Virus record (IMG/VR): IMGVR_UViG_3300017917_003029
Span: 1 to 41,631 of that record
Reading direction: 5' to 3' (one strand)
DNA length: 41,631 nt
Source of the DNA: a virus
Of this stretch, positions 32,623 to 39,249 are shown one piece after another. Every line of letters starts with the position of its first letter. Within the stretch, counting starts at the first letter, position 1. The notes beneath the pieces are model-generated. The model ran no database searches. It was not told the origin of the DNA and was given only the letters and a program-made list of their open reading frames with translations. A program made the position numbers and the translations under genes.

Positions 32623-32790
32623 CTACTTACTCTTTTTAGATTTGTCAAGAGGTTTTAACTTTTTCCAACGTAATTCTCTCGCTTTTGCGAGGTTTTTTCT
32701 GGCGAGTTCCGCTTTTAATAGTGAAGGTTTTTCCTTGACACCTTTCCGCATTTTTGCTAACGCAACCGCGTGTTTATTTTTTGGACTCAT
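32623..32790 (-). CDS. Small very basic protein, 55 aa
   Basis: A 55-aa frame whose ATG overlaps the preceding stop (ATGA) and which ends 70 bases before the terminator. Nearly one residue in three is Lys or Arg (for example LAKARELRWKKLK), in a helical pattern. It probably binds nucleic acid or an acidic protein. No family recognised. An overlapping rightward frame is a shadow. Confidence 0.7.
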   Translation of the reverse strand: MSPKNKHAVALAKMRKGVKEKPSLLKAELARKNLAKARELRWKKLKPLDKSKKSK

Positions 32791-33059
32791 AATTTGTTAT
32801 ACACATTGTTTACTTCATTTTTGAGTTTAAACCAACGTTTATACATTTCAGATCTTACCACATCGGAGTACCTTGAAAGGATTACACTTTCATTTCTTGT
32901 TAACATTGCAAATTGTTCACTATCAAGACTTTCAACCCATAGTTTGAATACTTCTACAACGAGAGTTCCTCGATACATCTCGTCTAAAAGTTCATGAAAT
33001 TTTTTATAAAATGTAACTTCGGGTCTTTCTTCAACGTTATGGATAAGATATTCACTCAT
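32787..33059 (-). CDS. Hypothetical protein, 90 aa
   Basis: Helical, mixed-charge protein with no recognised motif (FYKKFHELLDEMYRG; LDSEQFAMLTRNESVI). ATGA coupling to the following basic protein and six bases from the preceding gene show that it is translated in the operon. Unknown function. Confidence 0.65.
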   Translation of the reverse strand: MSEYLIHNVEERPEVTFYKKFHELLDEMYRGTLVVEVFKLWVESLDSEQFAMLTRNESVILSRYSDVVRSEMYKRWFKLKNEVNNVYNKL

Positions 33060-33065
33060 TTGATT

Positions 33066-33686
33066 TTACTTTCTGATAATTTCTGAAAACTCTTTGACCG
33101 CACGATCATGTAAATTGCCTGCACTGTCAAGAGATTCTTTGGTGTATAGTCGATATTTTTGAGTGCTTTCAATGGGTTGTGCACCAACAATACCCCATGA
33201 ACTTAAAGTATTCCCAAAAATATTGACATCTCGTTGGACTGCACTAAACGCCATCGATTCAAAGTAGTATTCTCCCTTGTCATCGACCCCAATTGGTACA
33301 ATTTGATGTTGACTATACATTAACCCCACAGTTGATACGATGACATTTTTAGACTTAATCTGGAGTAGTGTGCGCACATTAAACAGACAATTATCGTTGT
33401 GGCCAAAACCAAGGGAGAGAGTGCGAATGGGGAAAAGATTGATGATTGATCGTTTAACGGGTACGTCGACGGCTAATTTATACCCCTGAAGATCACAAAA
33501 TTTCTCGATTTCTTGGATTGACATTCTTCCGAGGTTACGGATCGTGTGGAGTTGTTTCTTTGTGTAAAGGAGGAGACTATTAAGAGTATTGATTTCCGCA
33601 TTTTTAAGGGCATTCCAAGTTCTTGTCGATAGATGTCCCTGGTCGTATAACTCTTCCAGGGGAGTATTAATGGGGTAAGATTTCAT
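33066..33686 (-). CDS. Protein with an RNA polymerase alpha C-terminal-like domain
   Basis: 206 aa from ATG 33686; an in-frame TTG 15 bases upstream is possible. Residues about 18-72 copy the bacterial alpha-CTD: LSTRTWNALKNAEINTLNSL then IRNLGRMSIQEIE. R22 and N25 correspond to E. coli R265 and N268, the UP-element contacts, and the NLG.xS turn is kept. The remaining 130 residues are unrelated to RNA polymerase. It could bind promoters or be contacted by host activators and redirect transcription. Such domains occur in other phages but the role here is unknown. Confidence 0.7.
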   Translation of the reverse strand: MKSYPINTPLEELYDQGHLSTRTWNALKNAEINTLNSLLLYTKKQLHTIRNLGRMSIQEIEKFCDLQGYKLAVDVPVKRSIINLFPIRTLSLGFGHNDNCLFNVRTLLQIKSKNVIVSTVGLMYSQHQIVPIGVDDKGEYYFESMAFSAVQRDVNIFGNTLSSWGIVGAQPIESTQKYRLYTKESLDSAGNLHDRAVKEFSEIIRK

Positions 33687-33731
33687 TGGTTTTTTAAACA
33701 AGGTGTAATTTCAAAAGTTTCTTCTCGTCGA

Positions 33732-34433
33732 TCATTTTTTTTCAGTTTCTTTTGTCGTGATGTTACCTAAACTCATTAAATAAACGGTTCGTTCGACGAT
33801 GAAAAATCGGAGTCGCTCAGTACAATTGATCTCAACTTTAGGGCTGTCAAGCCCTCCGGAAATGTAATAGGTGCCTTTAGGTAACATCATATCTGTTACA
33901 ACTTGCGCGTCATTTCTTACCCCAGTTGATACAACCTGCTTCGGTAGATATTCAGATGCGCCTTCTTTGAGGTGTACGATTGCAAGGTGGATCGCGCCAT
34001 CTCCCCCAATATTAAATGCGATTGGGTTTCCATCTTTTGTAAAATATAGCTCACAATTACCTATATCAGAAAATGTTACTTCGTAAAATTTTTCTTTACC
34101 TAATACATTTTTAGAAAAAGATTCTTCACACGAAGTTTCAGTATCTTGCCTTACCCGTTTGCAATTATCAACTGCGTCAGTAGCGATTTTTAAAAGCTTC
34201 TCATTGCTATTTACTAGTTCGTAGACTTCGCGACTTAAAAAGTAAGAGCCTCCCATAATAATACAATGGTTGGGAGCGAAGTATTTAGCTTCCTCGTAGG
34301 TCTTTCTATCGACTCCAAATCGTTCATACCCTCTTCCTTTTAGTGGCTTTTCTGGGTAGAGAGGGAGAATTTCTTTACCGATTGCTTTCGCCGCAACATT
34401 TTGGAGTTCTGAATTATAGATAGTCATTGTCAT
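33732..34433 (-). CDS. Hypothetical protein, 233 aa, first gene of operon
   Basis: Not recognised. Mixed alpha/beta with several Cys and a Gly-rich turn (FNIGGDGAIHLAIVHLK). It follows the shared-operator promoter at 34488-34516 and heads the operon that ends in the alpha-CTD-like protein. Two ATGs lie at the start; the first is used here. The lack of a Shine-Dalgarno is shared by the 37571 gene. Confidence 0.7.
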   Translation of the reverse strand: MTMTIYNSELQNVAAKAIGKEILPLYPEKPLKGRGYERFGVDRKTYEEAKYFAPNHCIIMGGSYFLSREVYELVNSNEKLLKIATDAVDNCKRVRQDTETSCEESFSKNVLGKEKFYEVTFSDIGNCELYFTKDGNPIAFNIGGDGAIHLAIVHLKEGASEYLPKQVVSTGVRNDAQVVTDMMLPKGTYYISGGLDSPKVEINCTERLRFFIVERTVYLMSLGNITTKETEKK

Positions 34434-34487
34434 ATTGTTTTCTTTTTTTCTCTGTTTAACAAGCGGTCATCCGCTCATCGTTGTATT

Positions 34488-34516
34488 AACTTACAATACC
34501 GGTGTCCTGTAATCAA
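34488..34516 (-). promoter_or_regulatory. Leftward promoter with operator between -35 and -10
   Basis: Minus-strand TTGATT (34516-34511) and TAAGTT (34493-34488), spacer 17 bp. The operator CAGGACACCGGT fills most of the spacer, so binding should block RNA polymerase or remodel the promoter. The same layout and the same TAAGTT occur before the 37571 gene. Confidence 0.7.
34498..34509. promoter_or_regulatory. Operator copy 1, ACCGGTGTCCTG
   Basis: One of three copies of this 12-mer in the genome; the others are at 37632-37643 (one base changed) and 37676-37687 (inverted). All three lie in divergent intergenic promoter regions, none in coding sequence. It is not palindromic as a whole, but ACCGGT is. 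Confidence 0.72.
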
Positions 34517-34581
34517 GAAAAATTTTCAAAAAAGATAAAAATAAATTTAAAGAAAGTTCTTGACATTGTACCTTAATGTTT

Positions 34582-34615
34582 ATCGTATAACGCCGTTTTG
34601 GATACGTTATACGAT
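34582..34615. repeat. 11-bp inverted repeat near the rightward TTG ORF
   Basis: ATCGTATAACG (34582-34592) and CGTTATACGAT (34605-34615) are exact inverted copies with a 12-bp spacer. TTGACA lies 20 bp upstream of the TATAAC in the left arm. It may be an operator for a rightward promoter. The possible TTG start at 34598 lies inside the spacer. Confidence 0.6.
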
Positions 34616-34822
34616 CTTTCGGGGTCACCCGTGGGGATTCCACCGTCTGACCACATTTATGAAAAAAACTATATTACGATGAAAGAACGTGAACGCATAC
34701 GCGTGAGAACTGACGCGTTTTTTATGAAACGGGGGATGGCGTATGGTCAACTGTTTTCGTTGAAGTGTTTAAGGGAAGTGAGTACACCCTACCCACAACC
34801 GAATACTTACGACGACTTTTGA
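34598..34822 (+). CDS. Short rightward ORF, start uncertain
   Basis: 74 aa if the TTG at 34598 is used, 47 aa from ATG 34679 (MKERERIRVRTDAFFMKRGM). No Shine-Dalgarno is seen for either. The protein is basic in the middle and unrecognised. It is the only rightward gene in this interval, has an inverted repeat over its promoter region, and ends five bases from a convergent stop. It may be a small regulator, or it may not be expressed. Confidence 0.4.
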   Translation: MDTLYDLSGSPVGIPPSDHIYEKNYITMKERERIRVRTDAFFMKRGMAYGQLFSLKCLREVSTPYPQPNTYDDF

Positions 34823-34826
34823 AAAA

Positions 34827-35120
34827 CTAAATACATTTTGACAGTTTATCTAAGTTGTCTACTACCCTATCTTTTGTGATTTGATTTGGGTCAAGAAAAT
34901 ATCTTGTTTCTCTTAATATAAGAACAATCGTTTTTCTCACAGAATCTAGTAAGTTATAACTAATCCACAACCAAACAAAAACACTTATAATTAGTCGTAA
35001 ATCGTGATTTTGGATCATTTGAAGTAGAGAATACGCACTCCACACAACAAATGCGTTTAAACACCACCCTACGATGATTGTACCTACTGCAATCAATATT
35101 CTTTTATACTTTGGATCCAT
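34827..35120 (-). CDS. Two-helix membrane protein, 97 aa
   Basis: Hydrophobic segments at about 8-34 (ILIAVGTIIVGWCLNAFVVW) and 43-62 (LIISVFVWLWISYNLL), then a charged C-terminus. Its ATG lies inside the preceding small membrane gene. No family recognised; last gene of the 37.6-34.8 kb operon. Confidence 0.65.
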   Translation of the reverse strand: MDPKYKRILIAVGTIIVGWCLNAFVVWSAYSLLQMIQNHDLRLIISVFVWLWISYNLLDSVRKTIVLILRETRYFLDPNQITKDRVVDNLDKLSKCI

Positions 35121-35268
35121 AATATTTTATTAATAAATCTATTAATTGGTAGATAAAAGTTGTGATTATACTCCCTAATACGGTGCCACTTAAAAAGTAT
35201 TCCTTTTTCGCGTATTTTAATTTTAATTCCAAGAATTCCTCGTGCGGTGTTTTTATTAATTTATTCAC
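35104..35268 (-). CDS. Small one-helix membrane protein, 54 aa (GTG start)
   Basis: GTG at 35268 overlaps the stop of the preceding gene (GTGAATAA) and its own end overlaps the next gene by 17 bases, so it fits between two coupled genes. A single transmembrane helix lies at about 25-47 (YFLSGTVLGSIITTFIYQLI) after a basic N-terminal helix. Not recognised; the tight overlaps are the evidence. Confidence 0.6.
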   Translation of the reverse strand: MNKLIKTPHEEFLELKLKYAKKEYFLSGTVLGSIITTFIYQLIDLLIKYYGSKV

Positions 35269-35518
35269 CTTCTATCTCCTTGAGCATTTCTTGAAGTTGG
35301 GAGAAACAAAATAGCTTAATACCCTTTTCTTTTGCTCGTCTACAACACTCATCATGTATGAGCTGCATAATACTTTTAATAGACTCTTCTTGAGCTTTAG
35401 TTGATGGAGATTCAAAGGGTATGCAATTACAATCATAATCATAATCATCTGCATATCCCATGCATTTTTCTTCGTGCTCCTCCAAAATCTTTATTAATTT
35501 GTTTTTAAAATCACTCAT
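35261..35518 (-). CDS. Cys-rich small protein, 85 aa
   Basis: 85 aa with cysteines in EKCMGYADDYDYDCNC and again near DECCRRAKEKG, possibly metal-binding. The acidic DDYDYD tract is unusual. Its start overlaps the previous stop by 8 bases. No family recognised. Confidence 0.6.
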   Translation of the reverse strand: MSDFKNKLIKILEEHEEKCMGYADDYDYDCNCIPFESPSTKAQEESIKSIMQLIHDECCRRAKEKGIKLFCFSQLQEMLKEIEGE

Positions 35519-35921
35519 ACTCTCCCTCCATAATCTGCTTAATTCTTCTATGTAAAAATTCAGGGAATGTTACGCCATCGAATTTTAACTCTCCATAAAA
35601 ATTACGTATATCACCATCGTAAACCAGACTTTTAGGAGAAACATACGTTATCATTTTATCCGAGTATATTCTTACTGAAACCAGGTCATAACCACATCTT
35701 TCTAAAGTCTTTGCCCACTCAATCCCTATGCAACCACGGACACTCTCAGCTAAACTAGGTTTTGGTATATCGTAGGGGGCTACTTTTAAAAACTTCCAAG
35801 CCTCGTAAACAGTTTGAATTGTGATAGGTTCTTCATTTTCTCCTCCCCAGTTCGGTTGATTGCAGTCTGAGAGAATCTCTATCAACTCCTTCTCACACTC
35901 TTTAAGTTCAGACTCTGTCAT
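35511..35921 (-). CDS. Hypothetical protein of a widespread small family, 136 aa
   Basis: The pattern NW.GE..EPI...A..FL, then GCIGIEWAKT and VSVRIYSD...TYVSP...G...F..V.FPEFLHRRI, resembles a broad family of uncharacterised bacterial and mobile-element proteins (NWDGegA.P...FL...P...PdG.i.LEW). Function unknown. Its start couples to the short frame before it. Confidence 0.6.
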   Translation of the reverse strand: MTESELKECEKELIEILSDCNQPNWGGENEEPITIQTVYEAWKFLKVAPYDIPKPSLAESVRGCIGIEWAKTLERCGYDLVSVRIYSDKMITYVSPKSLVYDGDIRNFYGELKFDGVTFPEFLHRRIKQIMEGEYE

Positions 35922-36022
35922 ACTCCCTCCTCTGGCTTCTCGATTCGGCAGTAGGCAAGCACGCTTCCTTCCATTATCTTTCGATAGATTGGATGTATTG
36001 ATTTTCTGCCCAAAAAGTGCAC
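35918..36022 (-). CDS. Possible 34-aa ORF with GTG start
   Basis: Frame from GTG 36022 to TGA 35918-35920, which overlaps the next ATG (ATGA). The translation (FLGRKSIHPIYRKIMEGSVLA) is protein-like and the frame stays open upstream without an ATG. Because the gap it fills would otherwise be the largest in the operon, it may be real, but the start is uncertain. Confidence 0.3.
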   Translation of the reverse strand: MHFLGRKSIHPIYRKIMEGSVLAYCRIEKPEEGV

Positions 36023-36033
36023 ATATTCATTTT

Positions 36034-36597
36034 CTATTCGAATGATTGTTTCATCAGCAGTTCGATCTGTATTTTACGAGATTCGTTGTGTAATTTCGCA
36101 AGATTTGAAGTGTTTTCTATTTCTTTTACCCTATTTTGACAATAAATTTCTGATATTTTTGCGATTGCGCGTTCATGCATCTCTGTAAGTAATTTACATT
36201 GATTTTTTAAATTATCGTTTGTTTTTACGAGCTGTTCATTAATTTTCTCCAGCTCAAGAGCAAACACTTTCCAATACGTTCGAGAGTCTGTTTCCTCGGC
36301 TTCAAAATTTTTTACATTTTGTGAGGAACAAGGAATTTTTATTTTAGGGGGCTTCCCGTCTCTTTTTAAAATGTTAGATATAAAGAATTTTTTAAAAAAC
36401 TCCTCTTCTGAAAGAACATAGTTTTCTTTTGTTTTTTTATCTTTTAAAGATAAAAATTTTTTCTTTTGGGCACAAATGTATTCAACTACCAGAGTCCCTT
36501 GCGCTTTACTTTTTTCTTGGTCTTTGAGACTTATAAAATCTACATCGTACATCCCCTCTGAAAGAGTGTGTATTTTTATGTCAGGTTTAGGCTTCAT
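36034..36597 (-). CDS. Coiled-coil protein, 187 aa
   Basis: N-terminal alpha/beta part of about 90 residues, then a long charged coiled coil at about 110-185 (ELEKINEQLVKTNDNLKNQ). ATG 36597 overlaps the preceding stop region. No family recognised. It may act as a scaffold or bind a host protein. Confidence 0.65.
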   Translation of the reverse strand: MKPKPDIKIHTLSEGMYDVDFISLKDQEKSKAQGTLVVEYICAQKKKFLSLKDKKTKENYVLSEEEFFKKFFISNILKRDGKPPKIKIPCSSQNVKNFEAEETDSRTYWKVFALELEKINEQLVKTNDNLKNQCKLLTEMHERAIAKISEIYCQNRVKEIENTSNLAKLHNESRKIQIELLMKQSFE

Positions 36598-36787
36598 CAC
36601 TATAATTTTCTAAAATTGATTTATTGATCATCCCCGCGCTTGACGTGTGGTAGGCGGTTGCGATTGCTTTATGCGCAAGATTATAATTCTCTTTTTCGAT
36701 GTGTACTAAAATGTAATACATCATCTGTTTAAGAGTCTCTTGGTATAACTTTTCAAGTTGATTATCATGATCATTTTGTTTATTCAT
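36587..36787 (-). CDS. Small helical protein, 66 aa
   Basis: From ATG 36787, which overlaps the preceding stop. Helical with Gln/Glu-rich start and a Tyr-rich middle (MMYYILVHIEKENYNLAHKA). Unknown; coupling on both sides supports it. Confidence 0.6.
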   Translation of the reverse strand: MNKQNDHDNQLEKLYQETLKQMMYYILVHIEKENYNLAHKAIATAYHTSSAGMINKSILENYSDEA

Positions 36788-37070
36788 TTGTTTTTCCTTT
36801 AGTTGGATCGTAAGAATATTTTCCTTTGAAAGGTTTTTCGTCAAGCGGATGTTGTTTAAGGGTAACCCCTAGTGATTCAAATAGTTCTTCTACTGCCAGC
36901 CTTACACACGCGGAATGCGCAGAATCTGACCATTTTTTCTCCATCAGGATTTCATCCGCGCGCTCGTGTATGGTGTCATATATAAGTTGTGCGAATGCTT
37001 GATGATTCATTTTTTGCGTGTTTTTTAAATTTAAAATCATCCGAATTGTTGCATTAGGTTTTTTGTACAT
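36780..37070 (-). CDS. Hypothetical protein, 96 aa
   Basis: Mostly helical with HQAFAQLIYDTIHERADEIL and SACVRLAVEELFESLGV, then a Lys-rich C-terminus. Not recognised. The next gene's start overlaps its stop. It follows a small two-helix membrane protein gene by four bases. Confidence 0.65.
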   Translation of the reverse strand: MYKKPNATIRMILNLKNTQKMNHQAFAQLIYDTIHERADEILMEKKWSDSAHSACVRLAVEELFESLGVTLKQHPLDEKPFKGKYSYDPTKGKTNE

Positions 37071-37074
37071 TGTT

Positions 37075-37290
37075 TTATACTCCAGTAATAATGTTTGTCA
37101 TAAATATCCCCATAAACATGAGGATTGTTAGTAAGATTGAGCTTAGTAATCCTAGTCTCACCATTTTGAAAGTTAACGTATCTTCATCTCGTTCAAATTC
37201 TTCAATGATTGTTTTAAAAAAGTTGACTCCTAACCATCCTAAAATAACTAGACCAGTTACGTACATTAATTGAAAGATTAGATTGATCAT
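37075..37290 (-). CDS. Small two-helix membrane protein, 71 aa
   Basis: Transmembrane helices at about 3-25 (LIFQLMYVTGLVILGWLGV) and 44-68 (VRLGLLSSILLTILMFMGIF), with an acidic loop (EEFERDED) between them. No family recognised. Small membrane proteins near the promoter end of such operons often act in exclusion or host takeover; this is only a possibility. Confidence 0.68.
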   Translation of the reverse strand: MINLIFQLMYVTGLVILGWLGVNFFKTIIEEFERDEDTLTFKMVRLGLLSSILLTILMFMGIFMTNIITGV

Positions 37291-37298
37291 ATGACTCC

Positions 37299-37571
37299 TT
37301 AAAGTACAAGTTCACGTAGGGGTTCGAGTTCATCTTGAAGTTGAATTTCGACGTCAAGAATGTGGGTAATTGATCTATTCCAATACGTTCCTGAATTTAA
37401 CATTTGTCCAATTGATTTGTATTCAAGAACACGTGCAATAAATTCCAACCAGCATACCACAAGAGTATTGTCCGTTTGAATAAACTCTCGTACAGATCCG
37501 TGGAGTTCACTGTGTGTAAAGTTAAGTGAAATTGCTTGTTTTGCTTGTATGAGGATTTCTTTAGTTTTCAT
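37299..37571 (-). CDS. Hypothetical protein, 90 aa, first gene of operon
   Basis: Helical protein, not recognised (KEILIQAKQAISLNFTHSEL). Directly downstream of the shared-operator promoter at 37622-37650; the leader contains the same ACAGAGAAAAAAA stretch as that of the 34433 gene. First of about eight or nine overlapping genes of unknown function. Confidence 0.65.
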   Translation of the reverse strand: MKTKEILIQAKQAISLNFTHSELHGSVREFIQTDNTLVVCWLEFIARVLEYKSIGQMLNSGTYWNRSITHILDVEIQLQDELEPLRELVL

Positions 37572-37621
37572 AAGTTTTTTTCTCTGTTTTTATGTCGAAC
37601 TTAATTGCTCGTCATGTTGTA

Positions 37622-37650
37622 AACTTAAAATACCGGTGTGCTGATTACAA
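37622..37650 (-). promoter_or_regulatory. Leftward promoter with operator between -35 and -10
   Basis: Minus-strand TTGTAA (37650-37645) and TAAGTT (37627-37622), spacer 17 bp, with CAGCACACCGGT in the spacer. Same architecture as the promoter at 34488-34516, including identical -10 boxes and flanking TATT/TTGTAAGTT-like sequence, so both operons are probably co-regulated. Confidence 0.7.
37632..37643. promoter_or_regulatory. Operator copy 2, ACCGGTGTGCTG
   Basis: Differs at one base from copy 1. It lies 32 bp from copy 3, which is inverted, so a dimeric or looping regulator could hold both. The pair serves the leftward 37571 operon and the rightward glycosyltransferase. Confidence 0.7.
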
Positions 37651-37675
37651 GAATTATTTTAAAATTTATTTTTAT

Positions 37676-37687
37676 CAGGACACCGGT
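37676..37687. promoter_or_regulatory. Operator copy 3, inverted, CAGGACACCGGT
   Basis: Exact inverted copy of copy 1. It lies six bases before the TTGACA at 37694-37699 for the rightward glycosyltransferase gene, upstream of the -35 rather than inside the spacer, so the same factor may repress one direction and activate the other. No consensus -10 is found at the usual distance; TATAAA lies 14 bp from the -35. Confidence 0.68.
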
Positions 37688-37764
37688 TTTCTGTTGACAA
37701 ATACAAAAACGTGTATAAAGTCTTGAATCTTAACTACACAAGAATCACAATAATACTATCTACT

Positions 37765-38883
37765 ATGAAAAAAAACATCCTGATTACGAATATGCACAAA
37801 GCCCGTGGGGGAGGGCACACAACCTTCATCAAACAACTCTTAACGAGTAAGTTATTGAGGAGTCAATTTAACTTTGCGGTGTCCGCGCCTGAAGGTTGTC
37901 TTTTGGAATCAATCTGTAAGTTCCTCGACGTTCCATTTTATCCTTGCCCTTATGATTCTAAAATAGGACGCCCTATAAAAATGGTAAAAGAGATCTTGAG
38001 AGTTCGTGAGATTTTTAACGAGTTTAAACCCGATCTGATTCATTGTAACGGGAGTCCAGACATGACCGCCTGGAGGTTTGGTACTCTTGATAAACAAGTC
38101 CCCATGATGAGAGTCCAACACGCCGTTAAACGAATTAAAACGAATTTATACACCCGTTGGTTTTTTGAAAAAATAAACGTTGTGTACGTTTCATATGCGT
38201 CCAGGGATTACGCCTTTAACATGGGGTCGATGAGACCAAAGTATCAAGATGTAATTGAATTAGGGGTTGACACTGAGTATTTCTCCCCACGAGAAAAAGA
38301 TTTGGAACTCACAAATAAATTGAACATTTTGCCTACTGATTTTGTCGTGGGTACCGCGGCGGGGATGGCGAAACAAAAACGAGTTGATCTAATGATTGAA
38401 GCGATCGGTATCGTTCGAAGATATTCCACGACCCCCATCAAATTGTTGATTCTTGGGGATGAACATAATTGGCCTCGACTACGTGAACACGCCAAAAAAC
38501 ATGGTGTTGAAGACATTGTAATCTATCCTGGTCATCAATCAGATATACGCCCTTGTGTGTCTTTATTTGACGTTGGATTCATGATTAGTGACTCTGTGGA
38601 GACTCTCTCGTATGCAACTCGTGAGATGATGAGTATGGGAATTCCCGTTATATCCTCCGATTATCCAGGGATTCCAAACAATGTAGACCATGGGGTCAAT
38701 GGGTTAAAAGTTCACTGGGGTCAAGTTGCGCCTGTGGTTGCAGCCATTATGATTTTTTTAAATATGTCACCCGAAACCTTGAACTCCATGAAAATGGCGG
38801 CTCGTAACAAATCTGTTACTAAATTTTCACTTAATGAGCAATTACTATCTTACGAACGTCTCTATAAAAAGCTAATAAAGTAA
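37765..38883 (+). CDS. Glycosyltransferase, GT4-like (GT-B fold)
   Basis: 372 aa from ATG 37765 (an in-frame GTG at 37711 is inside the promoter). N-terminal GGGHTTFIKQLL is a GT-B Gly-rich loop; the C-terminal half has GTAAGMAKQKRVDLMIEA, then ETLSYATREMMSMGIPVISS, the donor-binding E-x7-E-like pattern of family 4, and NNVDHGVNGLKV. It would transfer sugar from a nucleotide sugar. As a single gene with its own promoter, operator and terminator, it looks like a cargo gene for host-envelope modification or DNA-base glycosylation; the sequence does not say which. Confidence 0.82.
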   Translation: MKKNILITNMHKARGGGHTTFIKQLLTSKLLRSQFNFAVSAPEGCLLESICKFLDVPFYPCPYDSKIGRPIKMVKEILRVREIFNEFKPDLIHCNGSPDMTAWRFGTLDKQVPMMRVQHAVKRIKTNLYTRWFFEKINVVYVSYASRDYAFNMGSMRPKYQDVIELGVDTEYFSPREKDLELTNKLNILPTDFVVGTAAGMAKQKRVDLMIEAIGIVRRYSTTPIKLLILGDEHNWPRLREHAKKHGVEDIVIYPGHQSDIRPCVSLFDVGFMISDSVETLSYATREMMSMGIPVISSDYPGIPNNVDHGVNGLKVHWGQVAPVVAAIMIFLNMSPETLNSMKMAARNKSVTKFSLNEQLLSYERLYKKLIK

Positions 38884-38912
38884 TTATCACTAAATAAAAA
38901 TTATTTTAGCAG

Positions 38913-38956
38913 AAATCCTATATTTCTCAAGGGATTGAGAGGTATAGGATTTTTTG
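38913..38956 (+). terminator. Rho-independent terminator of the glycosyltransferase gene
   Basis: AAATCCTATA (38913-38922) pairs with TATAGGATTT (38943-38952), enclosing TCTCAA/TTGAGA around GGGA; the stem is followed by T residues to 38955. A long, two-part stem with a GNRA loop and a T-run is a convincing terminator 30 bases after the stop. Confidence 0.88.
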
Positions 38957-38972
38957 TTACACTTTTTTTTCT

Positions 38973-39000
38973 TTGAATTTTTTATTAATGTTAATAGGAT
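38973..39000 (+). promoter_or_regulatory. Candidate promoter of the rightward early operon
   Basis: TTGAAT (38973-38978) and TAGGAT (38995-39000) with a 16-bp spacer, upstream of ATG 39055. GTTACACTTTTTTTTC (38956) lies just before the -35 and resembles half of the palindrome at 31164. A weak second pair (TTGCAT) is also present. The operon it serves runs to 9154 over the contig join. Confidence 0.4.
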
Positions 39001-39054
39001 TTGCATCGTTAAATTTACGTTACAAAAATTTAATACAACTTAAACAAAAAATCT

Positions 39055-39249
39055 ATGGATGATAAAAAATACAAGTACGAGTACGCGATGTTTCGAGGGT
39101 CAAAAAATGCCCACGAGGTTTTAAAATTCCTCTCAAAAAGAGACGGCATACGATTTCATAAGTTAGTAGATATTGCAGTTCAGCTTTTAGCGGAACAACG
39201 GGGTGTTGATTTTTATAAATTTATGGAGGCGGCGACTCATGAAGCTTAA
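39055..39249 (+). CDS. RHH-like regulator, first gene of the early operon
   Basis: 64 aa. AHEVLKFLSKRDGIRFHKLVDIAVQLLAE matches the N-terminal domain of the 31742 protein (HTELIILSRETGIPIHKLLSEI), giving the strand-helix-helix outline of an RHH fold. No Shine-Dalgarno is seen. As the first gene of the replication operon it is a good candidate for an autoregulator. The stop overlaps the next start. Confidence 0.6.
   Translation: MDDKKYKYEYAMFRGSKNAHEVLKFLSKRDGIRFHKLVDIAVQLLAEQRGVDFYKFMEAATHEA

Noticed and set aside
32567-32824. Rightward 85-aa frame after the terminator
   Set aside because: It lies opposite the coupled basic 55-aa gene and the 90-aa gene, which have ATGA overlaps and protein-like content.
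37711-37764. GTG start extending the glycosyltransferase by 18 residues
   Set aside because: The extension covers the promoter region, has no ribosome binding site and shows no GT-like sequence; ATG 37765 starts the typical GT-B N-terminus.
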